Shown here one piece after another: positions 18,762 through 27,201 of a DNA stretch of 64,000 nt; position 1 is the stretch's first letter, and each line of letters starts with the position of its first letter. Source of the DNA: Nitrospira sp. (GTDB taxonomy: Bacteria > Nitrospirota > Nitrospiria > Nitrospirales > Nitrospiraceae); NCBI GenBank assembly GCA_024760525.1, contig CP060499.1, positions 1-64,000 on the forward strand, written 5' to 3'. The notes under the pieces were generated by a model, which saw nothing but the letters and a program-made list of their open reading frames with translations, was not told the DNA's origin and searched no databases. The position numbers were made by a program, and so were the translations under genes.

Positions 18762-20066
18762 ATGCCTGCGGCCGCGGAACCACGCCTTGTCCAACAGATG
18801 GAGGGTGCCCCTTGGGAGATCGAGGGGTATCTCAAAGTCGGTGGCTATGAAGCCTGGAAGCGGTGTGTCAAAGAGTTGAAAGCCTCGCAAGTGATTGATG
18901 AGCTGAAGAAGTCCGGCTTGCGGGGAAGGGGTGGCGCAGGGTTTCCCACGGGAATCAAATGGGACAAGGTTCTCAACCATCGGGTCAAAGAGCGCTATTT
19001 CGTTTGTAATGCCGGCGAACACGAACCGGGTACGTTTAAGGATCGCCATCTCTTAAAGACGTTGCCGCACCAATTGATCGAAGGTTGTCTGATCGCGTCC
19101 TATACAGTGCAGGCGAAAGCGTCCTTTCTGTATGTGAATCATGAGTACCATGAAGAGCGGCAAAATCTGAAGAAAGCCTTGGCCCAGGCGAAAGATCAGG
19201 GGCTCCTCGGGAAGAACGTGTTTGGCAGCGGGGTCGATATCGAGCTGGAAGTCTTTGAAGGCCATGGAAGCTACGTGGCCGGCGAAGAGACCGCCATGTT
19301 AGAGTCGATGCAAGGCCGTCCGGCGATGCCACGACAGAAACCACCGTTCTATCCGACGGATTTCGGCCTCTATGGCAAGCCGACCCTCGTCAATAACGTT
19401 GAGACGTTATGCAATATTCCCAGGATTCTCTACAAAGGCGCCGGGTGGTTCACCCAAGTTGGGACGGAAAAATGTCCGGGCACCATGATGTTTTCGCTGA
19501 GCGGAGCGATCAATCGGCCAGGTGTGTATGAGATGCCGATGGGTGTGACGATTCGAGATCTGATCGAACAATGCGGCGGGGGCGTTCCCGATGGCCGCAA
19601 GATCAAGGCGGTCTTTCCCGGTGGCCCGGCGTTCTCAATGGTAACGGCGGACCAGCTCGACCTTCCCATGGACTTCGATTCGTTGAAGAAAGCGGGTACG
19701 GGTTTAGGATCGGCCGGCGTGATCGTTGTCGACGATGCGACGTGCATGGTGGCTAAGACGCTGCACTTTTCCAATTTTTTCAAGGATGAGAGTTGCGGCC
19801 AGTGTCCTCCCTGCCGCATGGGGACGATCAACTTGGCTGCACTGATGAAGAAAATTGAAGAGGGGCAGGGCACTGAAAAAGACCTGGATAGTCTTCTCCA
19901 GCTCTGTGGTTTCGTCAAAGGGACAGGATACTGTACCCTCGTGACCGGTGCATCGGTCTTGGTGCAAAGCAGTCTGAAGTTATTCCGTCGCGAATATGAA
20001 GAGCATATTCGCCTGCAGCGCTGTCCCTATCAGCAAGCACCGGCCGAGATAGGTGCTCATTCCTAG
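18762..20066 (+). CDS. nuoF: NADH-quinone oxidoreductase subunit F (NuoF family)
   Basis: This is the NADH-binding, FMN-carrying subunit of complex I or a related diaphorase. GRGGAGFPTG (about residue 51) is the glycine-rich nucleotide site. GSYVAGEETAMLESMQGRP is the FMN-binding stretch. ESCGQCPPCRMGT plus a later Cys (LLQLCGF) forms the N3 4Fe-4S site. The 434 residues equal NuoF alone; the extra N-terminal thioredoxin-like domain of HoxF is absent. No nuoE or nuoG lies nearby. A 2Fe-2S ferredoxin and an A-type carrier follow, so it may exchange electrons with a ferredoxin. Confidence 0.92.
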   Translation: MPAAAEPRLVQQMEGAPWEIEGYLKVGGYEAWKRCVKELKASQVIDELKKSGLRGRGGAGFPTGIKWDKVLNHRVKERYFVCNAGEHEPGTFKDRHLLKTLPHQLIEGCLIASYTVQAKASFLYVNHEYHEERQNLKKALAQAKDQGLLGKNVFGSGVDIELEVFEGHGSYVAGEETAMLESMQGRPAMPRQKPPFYPTDFGLYGKPTLVNNVETLCNIPRILYKGAGWFTQVGTEKCPGTMMFSLSGAINRPGVYEMPMGVTIRDLIEQCGGGVPDGRKIKAVFPGGPAFSMVTADQLDLPMDFDSLKKAGTGLGSAGVIVVDDATCMVAKTLHFSNFFKDESCGQCPPCRMGTINLAALMKKIEEGQGTEKDLDSLLQLCGFVKGTGYCTLVTGASVLVQSSLKLFRREYEEHIRLQRCPYQQAPAEIGAHS

Positions 20067-20074
20067 GAGAAGTG

Positions 20075-20437
20075 ATGCCGCGAGTGACGTTCCTTCATTC
20101 AGACGGGCGAAGCGGCGAAGTGGACGCGAACATTTCGCTCCTTGATGCGGCGAAAGAGGTCGGTTTTCGATTGAACCACGACTGCGGGGGGAATGCGTCC
20201 TGCACCACCTGCCGCGTGGAGGTTCAGATGGGGCACGAGCATCTTTCGGAGATCGATTTCGACGAGCAAGACCTGCTGGATCGGGAAGCGTTGACTGAAC
20301 CATGGCACCGCCTGGCATGCCAGGCACGTGTCTTGGGGGATGTCGTCGTGCGCGTACCCGAAGCCAAATGGGAGAATCCAACGACAGCGACGACAGAGGC
20401 GGTGGGGTTGATATTCGATAAAGAGGTGTTAGACTAA
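20075..20437 (+). CDS. 2Fe-2S ferredoxin (adrenodoxin type)
   Basis: The cysteine pattern C-X5-C-X2-C (DCGGNASCTTC) plus a distal Cys in RLACQARV is that of plant/adrenodoxin-type 2Fe-2S ferredoxins. The ATG at 20075 follows AGGAG by five bases and lies 9 bases after nuoF. It may be the electron partner of the NuoF protein or feed cluster assembly. The tail after residue 100 looks flexible. Confidence 0.9.
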   Translation: MPRVTFLHSDGRSGEVDANISLLDAAKEVGFRLNHDCGGNASCTTCRVEVQMGHEHLSEIDFDEQDLLDREALTEPWHRLACQARVLGDVVVRVPEAKWENPTTATTEAVGLIFDKEVLD

Positions 20438-20487
20438 CAATCTAGCCTGTTGATGCGGGCTGGACCGATCCATAGAGGAGGAAAACG

Positions 20488-20808
20488 ATGGTAACGATTA
20501 CACAGGTGGCGGAACAGAAGATCCGAGAGTTGATGGCCGAGGAAAAGGACGTGGTCGGACTGCGGGTGTACGTGCGCGGTGGCGGGTGCCATGGCTACCA
20601 GTACGGGATGGCGTTTGAGTCGAAGATGGCCGAAGACGATACGGTCATCGAGATGGGCGATGTGAAGGTCATCATGGACTCTCAGAGCGCTCCCCTGCTG
20701 CAAGGCGCGGAAGTCGACTACGTGGACAGTGTGCAGGGTTCGGGCTTCTCGATCAAGAATCCTCAGGCCAAAACGACGTGCGGCTGCGGCAGCTCGTTTA
20801 GCGCGTAA
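20488..20808 (+). CDS. erpA: A-type iron-sulfur carrier (ErpA/IscA family)
   Basis: The 106-residue protein has the three conserved cysteines of A-type Fe-S carriers: one in GGGCHGYQYG and two in the terminal CGCGSSF. These proteins deliver clusters to target enzymes. It follows the ferredoxin by 50 bases with a GAGGAG site, and is probably the last gene of the nuoF transcript because a hairpin follows. ErpA and IscA cannot be separated confidently by eye. Confidence 0.9.
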   Translation: MVTITQVAEQKIRELMAEEKDVVGLRVYVRGGGCHGYQYGMAFESKMAEDDTVIEMGDVKVIMDSQSAPLLQGAEVDYVDSVQGSGFSIKNPQAKTTCGCGSSFSA

Positions 20809-20854
20809 GCATCGCCACGGGATCGCCGTAGGAAGTCGGCAATGAACCTCCAGG

Positions 20855-20885
20855 TTGGGACCGCTCATCCTATGAGCGGTCCCAA
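20855..20885 (+). terminator. Strong hairpin terminator after erpA-like gene
   Basis: A perfect 14-base inverted repeat (TTGGGACCGCTCAT, loop CCT, and its complement) lies 46 bases after the stop codon, followed by CTGTTTACT. It probably ends the nuoF-ferredoxin-erpA transcript. Confidence 0.75.
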
Positions 20886-20918
20886 CTGTTTACTCCACAC
20901 CAAGAGACAGACGATCGA

Positions 20919-21323
20919 ATGTCACAGGTAGATGTGACAAGGCGTTATCGATTTTGCGCCGCCCATAGACTTCACACTGACCTCCTTACGGCCGAAGAGA
21001 ATTGGGCCGCCTTCGGAAAATGTAATAATCCGAACGGTCATGGGCATAACTACGTGGTGCTGGTTACGATCAAGAGCGGCGCGGCGCATGAAGCCTGCGA
21101 CCTTGACCGGCTCGACCGGGTGGTCAACGAGAGAGTCGTCAACCGCTTCGATCATTTGGACCTCAATCGTGACCCCGCGTTTGCCGAACTTACTACAACC
21201 GGGGAGAACATCGTCAAACTCATTTGGGACATTCTGAATCCGCTCTTGCCTCACGGTTGTCTCCAGAAGGTCGGTGTCATCGAGACAAGAGACAACTACT
21301 TTGAATATGCGGGCGTCACCTAA
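20919..21323 (+). CDS. 6-pyruvoyl-tetrahydropterin synthase (PTPS-II type)
   Basis: The zinc ligands of the PTPS/QueD fold are visible: His16 in AAHRLH, and His41 and His43 in NGHGHNY. The catalytic Cys35 precedes HGH with five residues between (C-X5-HGH). That spacing is typical of genuine PTPS of tetrahydrobiopterin synthesis, whereas QueD has C-X3-HGH. The reaction would be dihydroneopterin triphosphate to 6-pyruvoyl-tetrahydropterin. The next gene, 17 bases on, is folE, which makes this substrate. No sepiapterin-reductase-like gene is adjacent, so the end product is uncertain. Confidence 0.88.
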   Translation: MSQVDVTRRYRFCAAHRLHTDLLTAEENWAAFGKCNNPNGHGHNYVVLVTIKSGAAHEACDLDRLDRVVNERVVNRFDHLDLNRDPAFAELTTTGENIVKLIWDILNPLLPHGCLQKVGVIETRDNYFEYAGVT

Positions 21324-21340
21324 ATCGACGGGGGAGTGCA

Positions 21341-21988
21341 GTGCGTAAGCCACGGAAGAAAGAGACAGGACGGGAATCGCTGGAAGACACCAGTGGGAGT
21401 GGAAAGCCCGCAGATCTGCCGGTGCTTCAATCCCTGGTCACGGAAATGCTGCTCGCCTTGGGGGAAAAACCGAGTCGTAACGGTCTGCTCAAAACGCCGG
21501 AGCGTGTCGCCAAGGCGCTGGCCTTTATGACACAGGGCTATCAGCGCAATATCGACCAGCTGCTGAACGGAGCCCTGTTCCCGATCGAATACGATGAGAT
21601 GGTCATCGTCAAAGACATCGATTTCTTCAGTATGTGTGAGCATCACCTGCTCCCGTTTTTCGGCAGAGTCCATGTCGGCTATTTACCCAATAAGAAAGTC
21701 GTCGGCCTCAGTAAGATCCCGCGAATTGTCGATACTTTTTCGAGGCGATTACAAGTACAGGAACGGCTGACGGTCCAGATCGCCGAAACCCTAAATACCA
21801 AGCTGAATGCGAATGGTGTCGGTGTCGTCGTCGAAGCGCGACATCTCTGCATGATGATGCGCGGAGTGGAAAAACAAAACACGATCGCCGTCACCAGCTC
21901 CATGTTGGGAGCCTTCCGCAGTCAATCACAGACGCGTGAAGAGTTTCTCAAGTTGATTCGCCACGGCAGCGTCGGCGATCCAGACTGA
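21341..21988 (+). CDS. folE: GTP cyclohydrolase I
   Basis: FolE converts GTP to 7,8-dihydroneopterin triphosphate, the first step of folate and biopterin synthesis. The family signatures are present: SMCEHHLLPFFGRVHVGYLP with the zinc ligands (Cys and His), GLSKIPRIVD and the distal MMMRGVEKQNT (where canonical enzymes have C-X-MRG). The 215 residues are normal, with a basic 30-residue N-terminal extension. The start is GTG, preceded by GGGGGAG. It is paired with the PTPS gene. Confidence 0.96.
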   Translation: MRKPRKKETGRESLEDTSGSGKPADLPVLQSLVTEMLLALGEKPSRNGLLKTPERVAKALAFMTQGYQRNIDQLLNGALFPIEYDEMVIVKDIDFFSMCEHHLLPFFGRVHVGYLPNKKVVGLSKIPRIVDTFSRRLQVQERLTVQIAETLNTKLNANGVGVVVEARHLCMMMRGVEKQNTIAVTSSMLGAFRSQSQTREEFLKLIRHGSVGDPD

Positions 21989-22017
21989 TTGCTCGGCGGT
22001 TTCCCTCCCGTGCCCCG

Positions 22018-22845
22018 TTATCTGGTTGTATTCAACACAAAAGAGCGGACCGCTTCGTTGAACGGGCCCGGCTGTTCCAGGTTCGAGAGATGGGCGGCTT
22101 GTGGAATGATGGTCATGCGGGCATCGGAAATCTTGTCTGCCATAAGTTGCGCGTCGGATGGCGGAGTGGGAAGGTCCAGTTCACCGACGATAATGTGAGC
22201 TGGACAGGTGATGTGGTTGAGAAGCGGCAGCGAATCGGCTCGCGCGGCCATCGCCATCAAATCCCCCGCAATGCCGCTGACTTGATTGCCTTCGATCATT
22301 GTCCGCACTCGCTGTACGAGTTCCGGTCTCGTCCGGATCGTGGCCGGGCTCAGTAGTTTCGGAACCATGATGTCGGCAACGGCACGCGGCCCCTGCTTAT
22401 ACGCAAGCTGAGCCATCTCAAACCGCGCGCGCTTCCCTTCATCGGTATCTGCCTGGGCCTTCGTGTCGGCCAATACCATTCCTGTCACACGGTCGGCATA
22501 TTTGCGATAGAACGCGAAGAGAATGTAGCCTCCCATGGACAGTCCGACGAAGACCGCCTGCTGGATGGACAGGTGGTCAAGCACACCTCGCACATCATCG
22601 GCGGCTTGATCGAGGGTGTAGTGCCACAGCGGGGCATCGGATTCGCCGTGCCCGCGCAGGTCGATGGTGATGATCCGAAACTGCGAAGCGAGCGCGGTTT
22701 CTTGTGGAGCCCACATCATCCGGTTGAGGGGAAAGGCATGGAGAAATACGATCGGGACTCCACGCCCCTGCTCGTGAAACGCGATCGAAATGCCGTTGAT
22801 CTTGGTTTGCACAAGCGGCTCCGTGACCGAGGCTGTTCGTAGCAT
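22018..22845 (-). CDS. Alpha/beta-fold hydrolase
   Basis: The 275-residue protein is an alpha/beta hydrolase. It has the oxyanion segment FLHAFPLNRMMW, an early strand DLRGHGES, the nucleophile elbow GLSMGGY (Ser about residue 104), an acidic residue near VGELDLPTPP and the catalytic His in PQAAHLSNLEQP. Such proteins include esterases, enol-lactonases and haloperoxidase-like enzymes; PcaD-like lactonases have similar signatures. The substrate cannot be told from the sequence. It converges on folE. Confidence 0.88.
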   Translation of the reverse strand: MLRTASVTEPLVQTKINGISIAFHEQGRGVPIVFLHAFPLNRMMWAPQETALASQFRIITIDLRGHGESDAPLWHYTLDQAADDVRGVLDHLSIQQAVFVGLSMGGYILFAFYRKYADRVTGMVLADTKAQADTDEGKRARFEMAQLAYKQGPRAVADIMVPKLLSPATIRTRPELVQRVRTMIEGNQVSGIAGDLMAMAARADSLPLLNHITCPAHIIVGELDLPTPPSDAQLMADKISDARMTIIPQAAHLSNLEQPGPFNEAVRSFVLNTTR

Positions 22846-22925
22846 CGGCGGCGATCGGGGGTCAAGAGCCTGTTTGCGCCGCAGGCCACCGGTGTATACA
22901 ATCCATTCATTTTAGGGAGTCTGTG

Positions 22926-24221
22926 ATGCCTCTGTCACATGATCCAGGGCCTGATCTGTTCACCGCGTCAGCGCCGCGGAGCCAACCAGCGGCTCCGCTG
23001 GCGGAACGGATGCGCCCCCAAGACTTTAACGACTTTGTCGGGCAGGACGACATTGTCGGGCGGGATCGTCCCTTACGAAGAGCGATTGAGTCCGACCGAT
23101 TGTCTTCCGTGATTTTCTGGGGACCGCCGGGATCGGGGAAAACCACTCTCGCACATCTGATCGCCCGACATACCAAGTCTCACTTCGTCGCATTTTCAGC
23201 GGTGACCGGGGGCATTCCTGAGCTGCGCGAGATCATCAAGACCGCTGAACATCGGCTGGCCATACAGCAACAAAAAACCGTCCTGTTCGTCGATGAAATC
23301 CATCGTTTCAATAAAGCGCAACAGGATGCGTTTCTCCCGCATGTAGAGCGTGGGACGGTGGTTTTGGTCGGCGCCACCACGGAGAATCCTTCCTTTGAAG
23401 TCATCAGTCCTCTGTTGTCTCGCTCCCTGGTCGTGGTGCTCAAGCCTCTGGACGGCGCGGCATTGGAGCAAATCATGAATCGCGCGTTGGAGGACCGGAC
23501 CGTTGGATTGGGGGGAAAGCATGTTCGCTGCTCACGCGAGGCCGGACAGCGATTGATCGCGTTCGGCAACGGAGATGCCCGAGTCCTTCTGACCGCGTTG
23601 GAATTCATTGTCGAGCAGTGCGACGCGGGACCGGATGGGATAAGAGAGATCGATGCACAGGCCGTCGATGCAGGATTGCGGACAAAAGCGTTGCGCTACG
23701 ACAAGTCAGGGGAAGAGCACTACAACCTGATCTCGGCCTACATCAAAAGCCTTCGCGATTCAGATCCTGACGGGGCGCTCTACTGGTTGGCTCGTATGCT
23801 GGACGCCGGCGAAGATCCAAAATTCGTCGCCCGGCGGATGGTGATCTTTGCTTCCGAGGATATCGGCAATGCGGATCCGTTGGCCTTGGTCGTCGCCACA
23901 TCGGTGGCGCACGCCGTCCAATTCGTCGGGCTCCCTGAGGCGCAGATCAACCTGGCTCATGGCACCACCTACCTCGCATCACGCCCCAAGGACAACGCGT
24001 CCTACGTGGGCCTGTTGGAAGCGTTGAAGGATGCGAAAGCTCACGGTAATCTGGCGGTTCCGCTCCATCTCCGGAATGCCGTAACCTCGCTGATGAAGGA
24101 ACTGGGTTATGGAACCGACTACCGTTATGTCCATGACGACCCACCGGCACGAACGGAGCAAACCCATTTGCCGCCGGCCCTGAAGGATCGACGGTATTAC
24201 CGCCCTAAGTCGCAAAAATAG
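22926..24221 (+). CDS. rarA: Replication-associated recombination protein RarA
   Basis: RarA (MgsA) is an AAA+ ATPase related to clamp loaders that acts at stalled forks. The N-terminus has LAERMRPQDFNDFVGQ, Walker A GPPGSGKTT, Walker B LFVDEIHRFNK and sensor 1 GATTENPSF. The C-terminal tetramerisation part has the diagnostic HYNLISAYIKSLRDSDPDGALYW and FASEDIGNADP. The ATG at 22926 follows AGGGAG. The 431 residues are standard. Confidence 0.96.
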   Translation: MPLSHDPGPDLFTASAPRSQPAAPLAERMRPQDFNDFVGQDDIVGRDRPLRRAIESDRLSSVIFWGPPGSGKTTLAHLIARHTKSHFVAFSAVTGGIPELREIIKTAEHRLAIQQQKTVLFVDEIHRFNKAQQDAFLPHVERGTVVLVGATTENPSFEVISPLLSRSLVVVLKPLDGAALEQIMNRALEDRTVGLGGKHVRCSREAGQRLIAFGNGDARVLLTALEFIVEQCDAGPDGIREIDAQAVDAGLRTKALRYDKSGEEHYNLISAYIKSLRDSDPDGALYWLARMLDAGEDPKFVARRMVIFASEDIGNADPLALVVATSVAHAVQFVGLPEAQINLAHGTTYLASRPKDNASYVGLLEALKDAKAHGNLAVPLHLRNAVTSLMKELGYGTDYRYVHDDPPARTEQTHLPPALKDRRYYRPKSQK

Positions 24222-24270
24222 GGCCAATTAGCCAGTTTACATTCCCGTCTAATCGGTTATACTTACATTT

Positions 24271-24663
24271 GTGAAGCGAACAGAAGGAAAACCATCGGCC
24301 GGTATGGTGGCGCTGAGCGAGCGGAGAAAATTTGTCCGTGCGACATTGGTCGGATCCGCATTGGTGTCGCCGAAGAGCGGTGGGCGGGCCTGTACGGCGG
24401 TGTTGGACAATGTGAACAAGATCGGGGCCGGGCTTCACACGAAAGATCGTTTCCCTCCGAACGAGAAAGTCACCGTGTCACTCGCATTCCTGGATTCCGA
24501 TCGAGTCGAACAACAGGAAAAGCTCGATGGGACCGTCGCCTGGGTGAGGCCGTGGGAAAAGAAAGGCTACCTGATCGGGGTGGTCTGGGATGAATTGGTG
24601 ACCAAAGAGAAAAACCGCTGGCTCTATTACTATCTCGAAGAAACGCTCAAAGCCTCCGTCTAA
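24271..24663 (+). CDS. PilZ domain protein
   Basis: The chain of about 130 residues begins after a short linker with SERRKFVRA and has a following DNVNKIGAGL segment. These are the RXXXR and [D/N]-X-[S/N]-XX-G motifs of c-di-GMP-binding PilZ domains, although Asn replaces the usual Ser. The rest is a beta-barrel-like pattern ending in a helix. The GTG at 24271 or ATG at 24304 could be the start. It is probably a single-domain c-di-GMP effector. Confidence 0.72.
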   Translation: MKRTEGKPSAGMVALSERRKFVRATLVGSALVSPKSGGRACTAVLDNVNKIGAGLHTKDRFPPNEKVTVSLAFLDSDRVEQQEKLDGTVAWVRPWEKKGYLIGVVWDELVTKEKNRWLYYYLEETLKASV

Positions 24664-24792
24664 TAGGGCGTTGAACCCCCCATCAGCTTCGTTCTCGTTT
24701 CGTTCACATTCCTCGACGTCCCCAAAACAGTAGGCCTCGTCTCCTTGCTTACTGCGGCCTTGCGGTTGAGATGTCAGAACGCTCTACAAGAA

Positions 24793-26634
24793 TCAACACA
24801 AGGCTCCCAGTTTTTGTTTCACTTCTTCTAGTTCTGCCGACAACGATTCCCAGCGCGCGGTCAGCCGTTCGAGTTCCCGTTTCCAGTCCTCCTGCTCGTG
24901 ATGCAGGAGATTCCAACGGTCGAACTCAGCGTAGAGCTTCGGATCGGCCAGCTCCGCTTCGCGTGTTTTGAGCTTTGCCTCGGCCTCAGTAATCTCTGCC
25001 TCCGCCCGAGACACCTGCTTTTCCAAGCGTGCCTGCGTCTTGGTCAGATCGCGTCGTTCGCCTCCTCGCCCTTTGGGCTGAACTTGTTGGGCCATCGCAC
25101 GGGTGGGGCCGGAAGCGCCGTGTTGCGGCGTCGGCTGGAGTTCCTCGCTCGTTTCCTTGATCGATTCGAACTCTTGAGCTTTCTTCCACAGATAATACTC
25201 GTAGTCACCGATGAAGTTGCGGGCCTGTCCCTCGTCAATCTCGACGACCCTGGTCGCGATGCGCGCCAGAAACGTCGGGTCATGGGAAATGAACACGATG
25301 GTGCCGGGGAATTCGGCCAGCGAGTCCGTCAGCACGTCAACCGATGCGGGATCGAGATGATTCGTGGGCTCGTCGAGCAGCAAAGTATTCGCCGGCTCGA
25401 CCAACATGCGGGCCAGGGCCACCCGATTCCGCTCGCCGCCGCTCAGGGCCTTGATCGGTTTTTTCTGATCCTGTCCTGAAAACAAGAAGGCGCCGGCGAT
25501 GCCTCGCAGAAAATTCATCTCCGCGTGTTTGGTGACTTCTTCGAGCGATTCGAGAATCGAGTGTTCAGGGTTGAGGGTTTCCGCCTGATGCTGGGCGAAG
25601 TAGTGCAGGGTCACGCCATGTCCTACGGTCCGTGTACCCGTATCGGGAGGAAGCACGCCGGCGAGCATCTTCAAGAGGGTACTCTTTCCCGCGCCGTTTT
25701 CACCCACCAGCGCGATCCGTTGGCCGCGCTCGACCGAAAAATCGAGCGTCTTGTAGACCACCTTTTCACCGTAGCGCTTACTGGCTCCGGCCAGATCCAA
25801 CACCTGACGGCCGCTGGTCGACGGGAGAGGAAATCGGAACTTGACCCGTTTCGGATCTCGCTGGATTTCAATCCGCTTGACCTTGTCCAGCTGCTTGAGC
25901 CGCGATTGAACCTGACTGGCCTTGTTGGCCTGGTACCGGAAGCGATCGACGAACTTCTGCACCCGGGCGATCTCTTTGGTTTGCCGGGTTGCCGAGGCCT
26001 GTAACTGGGCATCCCGTTCGGCTTTCAATTTGCGGAAGAGAGAATAGTTGCCGCGGTACTCTTCGATCTTATGGTGCCGAAGTTCCCAGATATGCGTGAC
26101 CACGCGGTCCAGAAAGGCGGTGTCGTGGCTGATGATCAAGAGGGTCATGCCCGAATCGAGCAAAAACTGTTCGAACCAGCGCTGGGTCGGCTTATCCAAA
26201 TGGTTGGTCGGCTCGTCGAGCATCAGCACGTCGGGGTTCGACAAGAGCAGATGCGCCAGCGCGACCCGCATCCGGTAGCCTCCGGACAGTTTCTCGACCA
26301 GGCGATCGAAGTCGACTTCCGTAAACCCGAGCCCCATCAGGATGCGCTTGGCTTCGTGCTCAGGGTATTCGTCGCGATGCGCCGCATCCAGGACGGTCTT
26401 CCCCGTAATCGTTTCGAGTTCCTGCGGGAGGTAGCCGACGCGAAGGCGTGGCCGCTTCCGGATCGAGCCTTCGTCCGGTGATTCTTCCCCCAGGATCATG
26501 CGGAAGAGCGTGGTCTTGCCTGCGCCGTTGGGACCGACCAGGCCGACTCGGGAATTCGGACGAAGATGCGCGGACGCTTCGGTGAGCAGCACCTTCGTAG
26601 AGTATTGCTTGCTGACGGATTCAACTTGGAGCAT
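24793..26634 (-). CDS. ABC-F family ATPase
   Basis: Two ABC ATPase domains lie on one 613-residue chain without membrane segments. The first has GPNGAGKTT, LSGGYRMR and MLDEPTNHLD; the second has GENGAGKST, LSGGERNR and LLDEPTNHLD. The linker between them is rich in Lys/Arg (RYQANKASQVQSRLKQLDK), as in the P-site tRNA interaction motif. The last 85 residues form a charged coiled coil, as in Uup. ABC-F proteins act on the ribosome (translation factors or drug protection); the subtype cannot be settled. Confidence 0.93.
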   Translation of the reverse strand: MLQVESVSKQYSTKVLLTEASAHLRPNSRVGLVGPNGAGKTTLFRMILGEESPDEGSIRKRPRLRVGYLPQELETITGKTVLDAAHRDEYPEHEAKRILMGLGFTEVDFDRLVEKLSGGYRMRVALAHLLLSNPDVLMLDEPTNHLDKPTQRWFEQFLLDSGMTLLIISHDTAFLDRVVTHIWELRHHKIEEYRGNYSLFRKLKAERDAQLQASATRQTKEIARVQKFVDRFRYQANKASQVQSRLKQLDKVKRIEIQRDPKRVKFRFPLPSTSGRQVLDLAGASKRYGEKVVYKTLDFSVERGQRIALVGENGAGKSTLLKMLAGVLPPDTGTRTVGHGVTLHYFAQHQAETLNPEHSILESLEEVTKHAEMNFLRGIAGAFLFSGQDQKKPIKALSGGERNRVALARMLVEPANTLLLDEPTNHLDPASVDVLTDSLAEFPGTIVFISHDPTFLARIATRVVEIDEGQARNFIGDYEYYLWKKAQEFESIKETSEELQPTPQHGASGPTRAMAQQVQPKGRGGERRDLTKTQARLEKQVSRAEAEITEAEAKLKTREAELADPKLYAEFDRWNLLHHEQEDWKRELERLTARWESLSAELEEVKQKLGALC

Positions 26635-26862
26635 TGGCGCAAACCTTCCGTGTGAAATGGACTGACTGGATCAACCGAGACGAACTCGAATGAGATGACA
26701 GCTAGCAGGTCGGAAGGCGAGGCAGCTGAAAGAAATGGAACATTGATGACACGTGCAGCCTGAGCATCCTGAACCTCAAACCCCTATGGGTCGAAGACTC
26801 TTTCCGATCGCGACAATTACGATACAACGAAACTTAGCGATCGGCTCAACCCAAGGTTGGTA

Positions 26863-26938
26863 TGGTGGAGCTGGCCGGGATTGAACCGGCGACCTCGTGA
26901 ATGCCATTCACGCGCGCTCCCAACTGCGCTACAGCCCC
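26863..26938 (-). tRNA. tRNA-Ala (GGC)
   Basis: The minus strand folds as a full cloverleaf of 76 bases including an encoded CCA. The acceptor stem GGGGCTG pairs with CAGCTCC and has the G3-U70 wobble that identifies alanine tRNAs. The anticodon loop ATGGCAT gives GGC. D arm GCGC/GCGC and T arm GCCGG-TTCAATC-CCGGC are intact. Confidence 0.97.
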
Positions 26939-27201
26939 ACCCGATTCGTCCCGAGAATCGAAAATGAATCGAAAAATCGAGGCGTTGAGAACGATTCCGG
27001 CCATGCTAACACGCAGATACAGGCCAGTCAAGAAAGCCCAGGCTGATTTCCCCTTCAGTTGATCCAGTATAAGAACCAGGGGAGTGAAGCTTGACAAACG
27101 ACAGGGCTGCACCTACCATGAGCCCCCTTGGCTCTGATCTCCCAACCCGGTCAGAGCCATTTTTTCGTGCAGAAACAGGCTGGGAACTGGGAACTTCCAC
27201 T

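Noticed and set aside
20919..21323. Considered QueD (queuosine pathway)
   Set aside because: The Cys-to-HGH spacing is five residues rather than three, and folE rather than queC/queE is adjacent.
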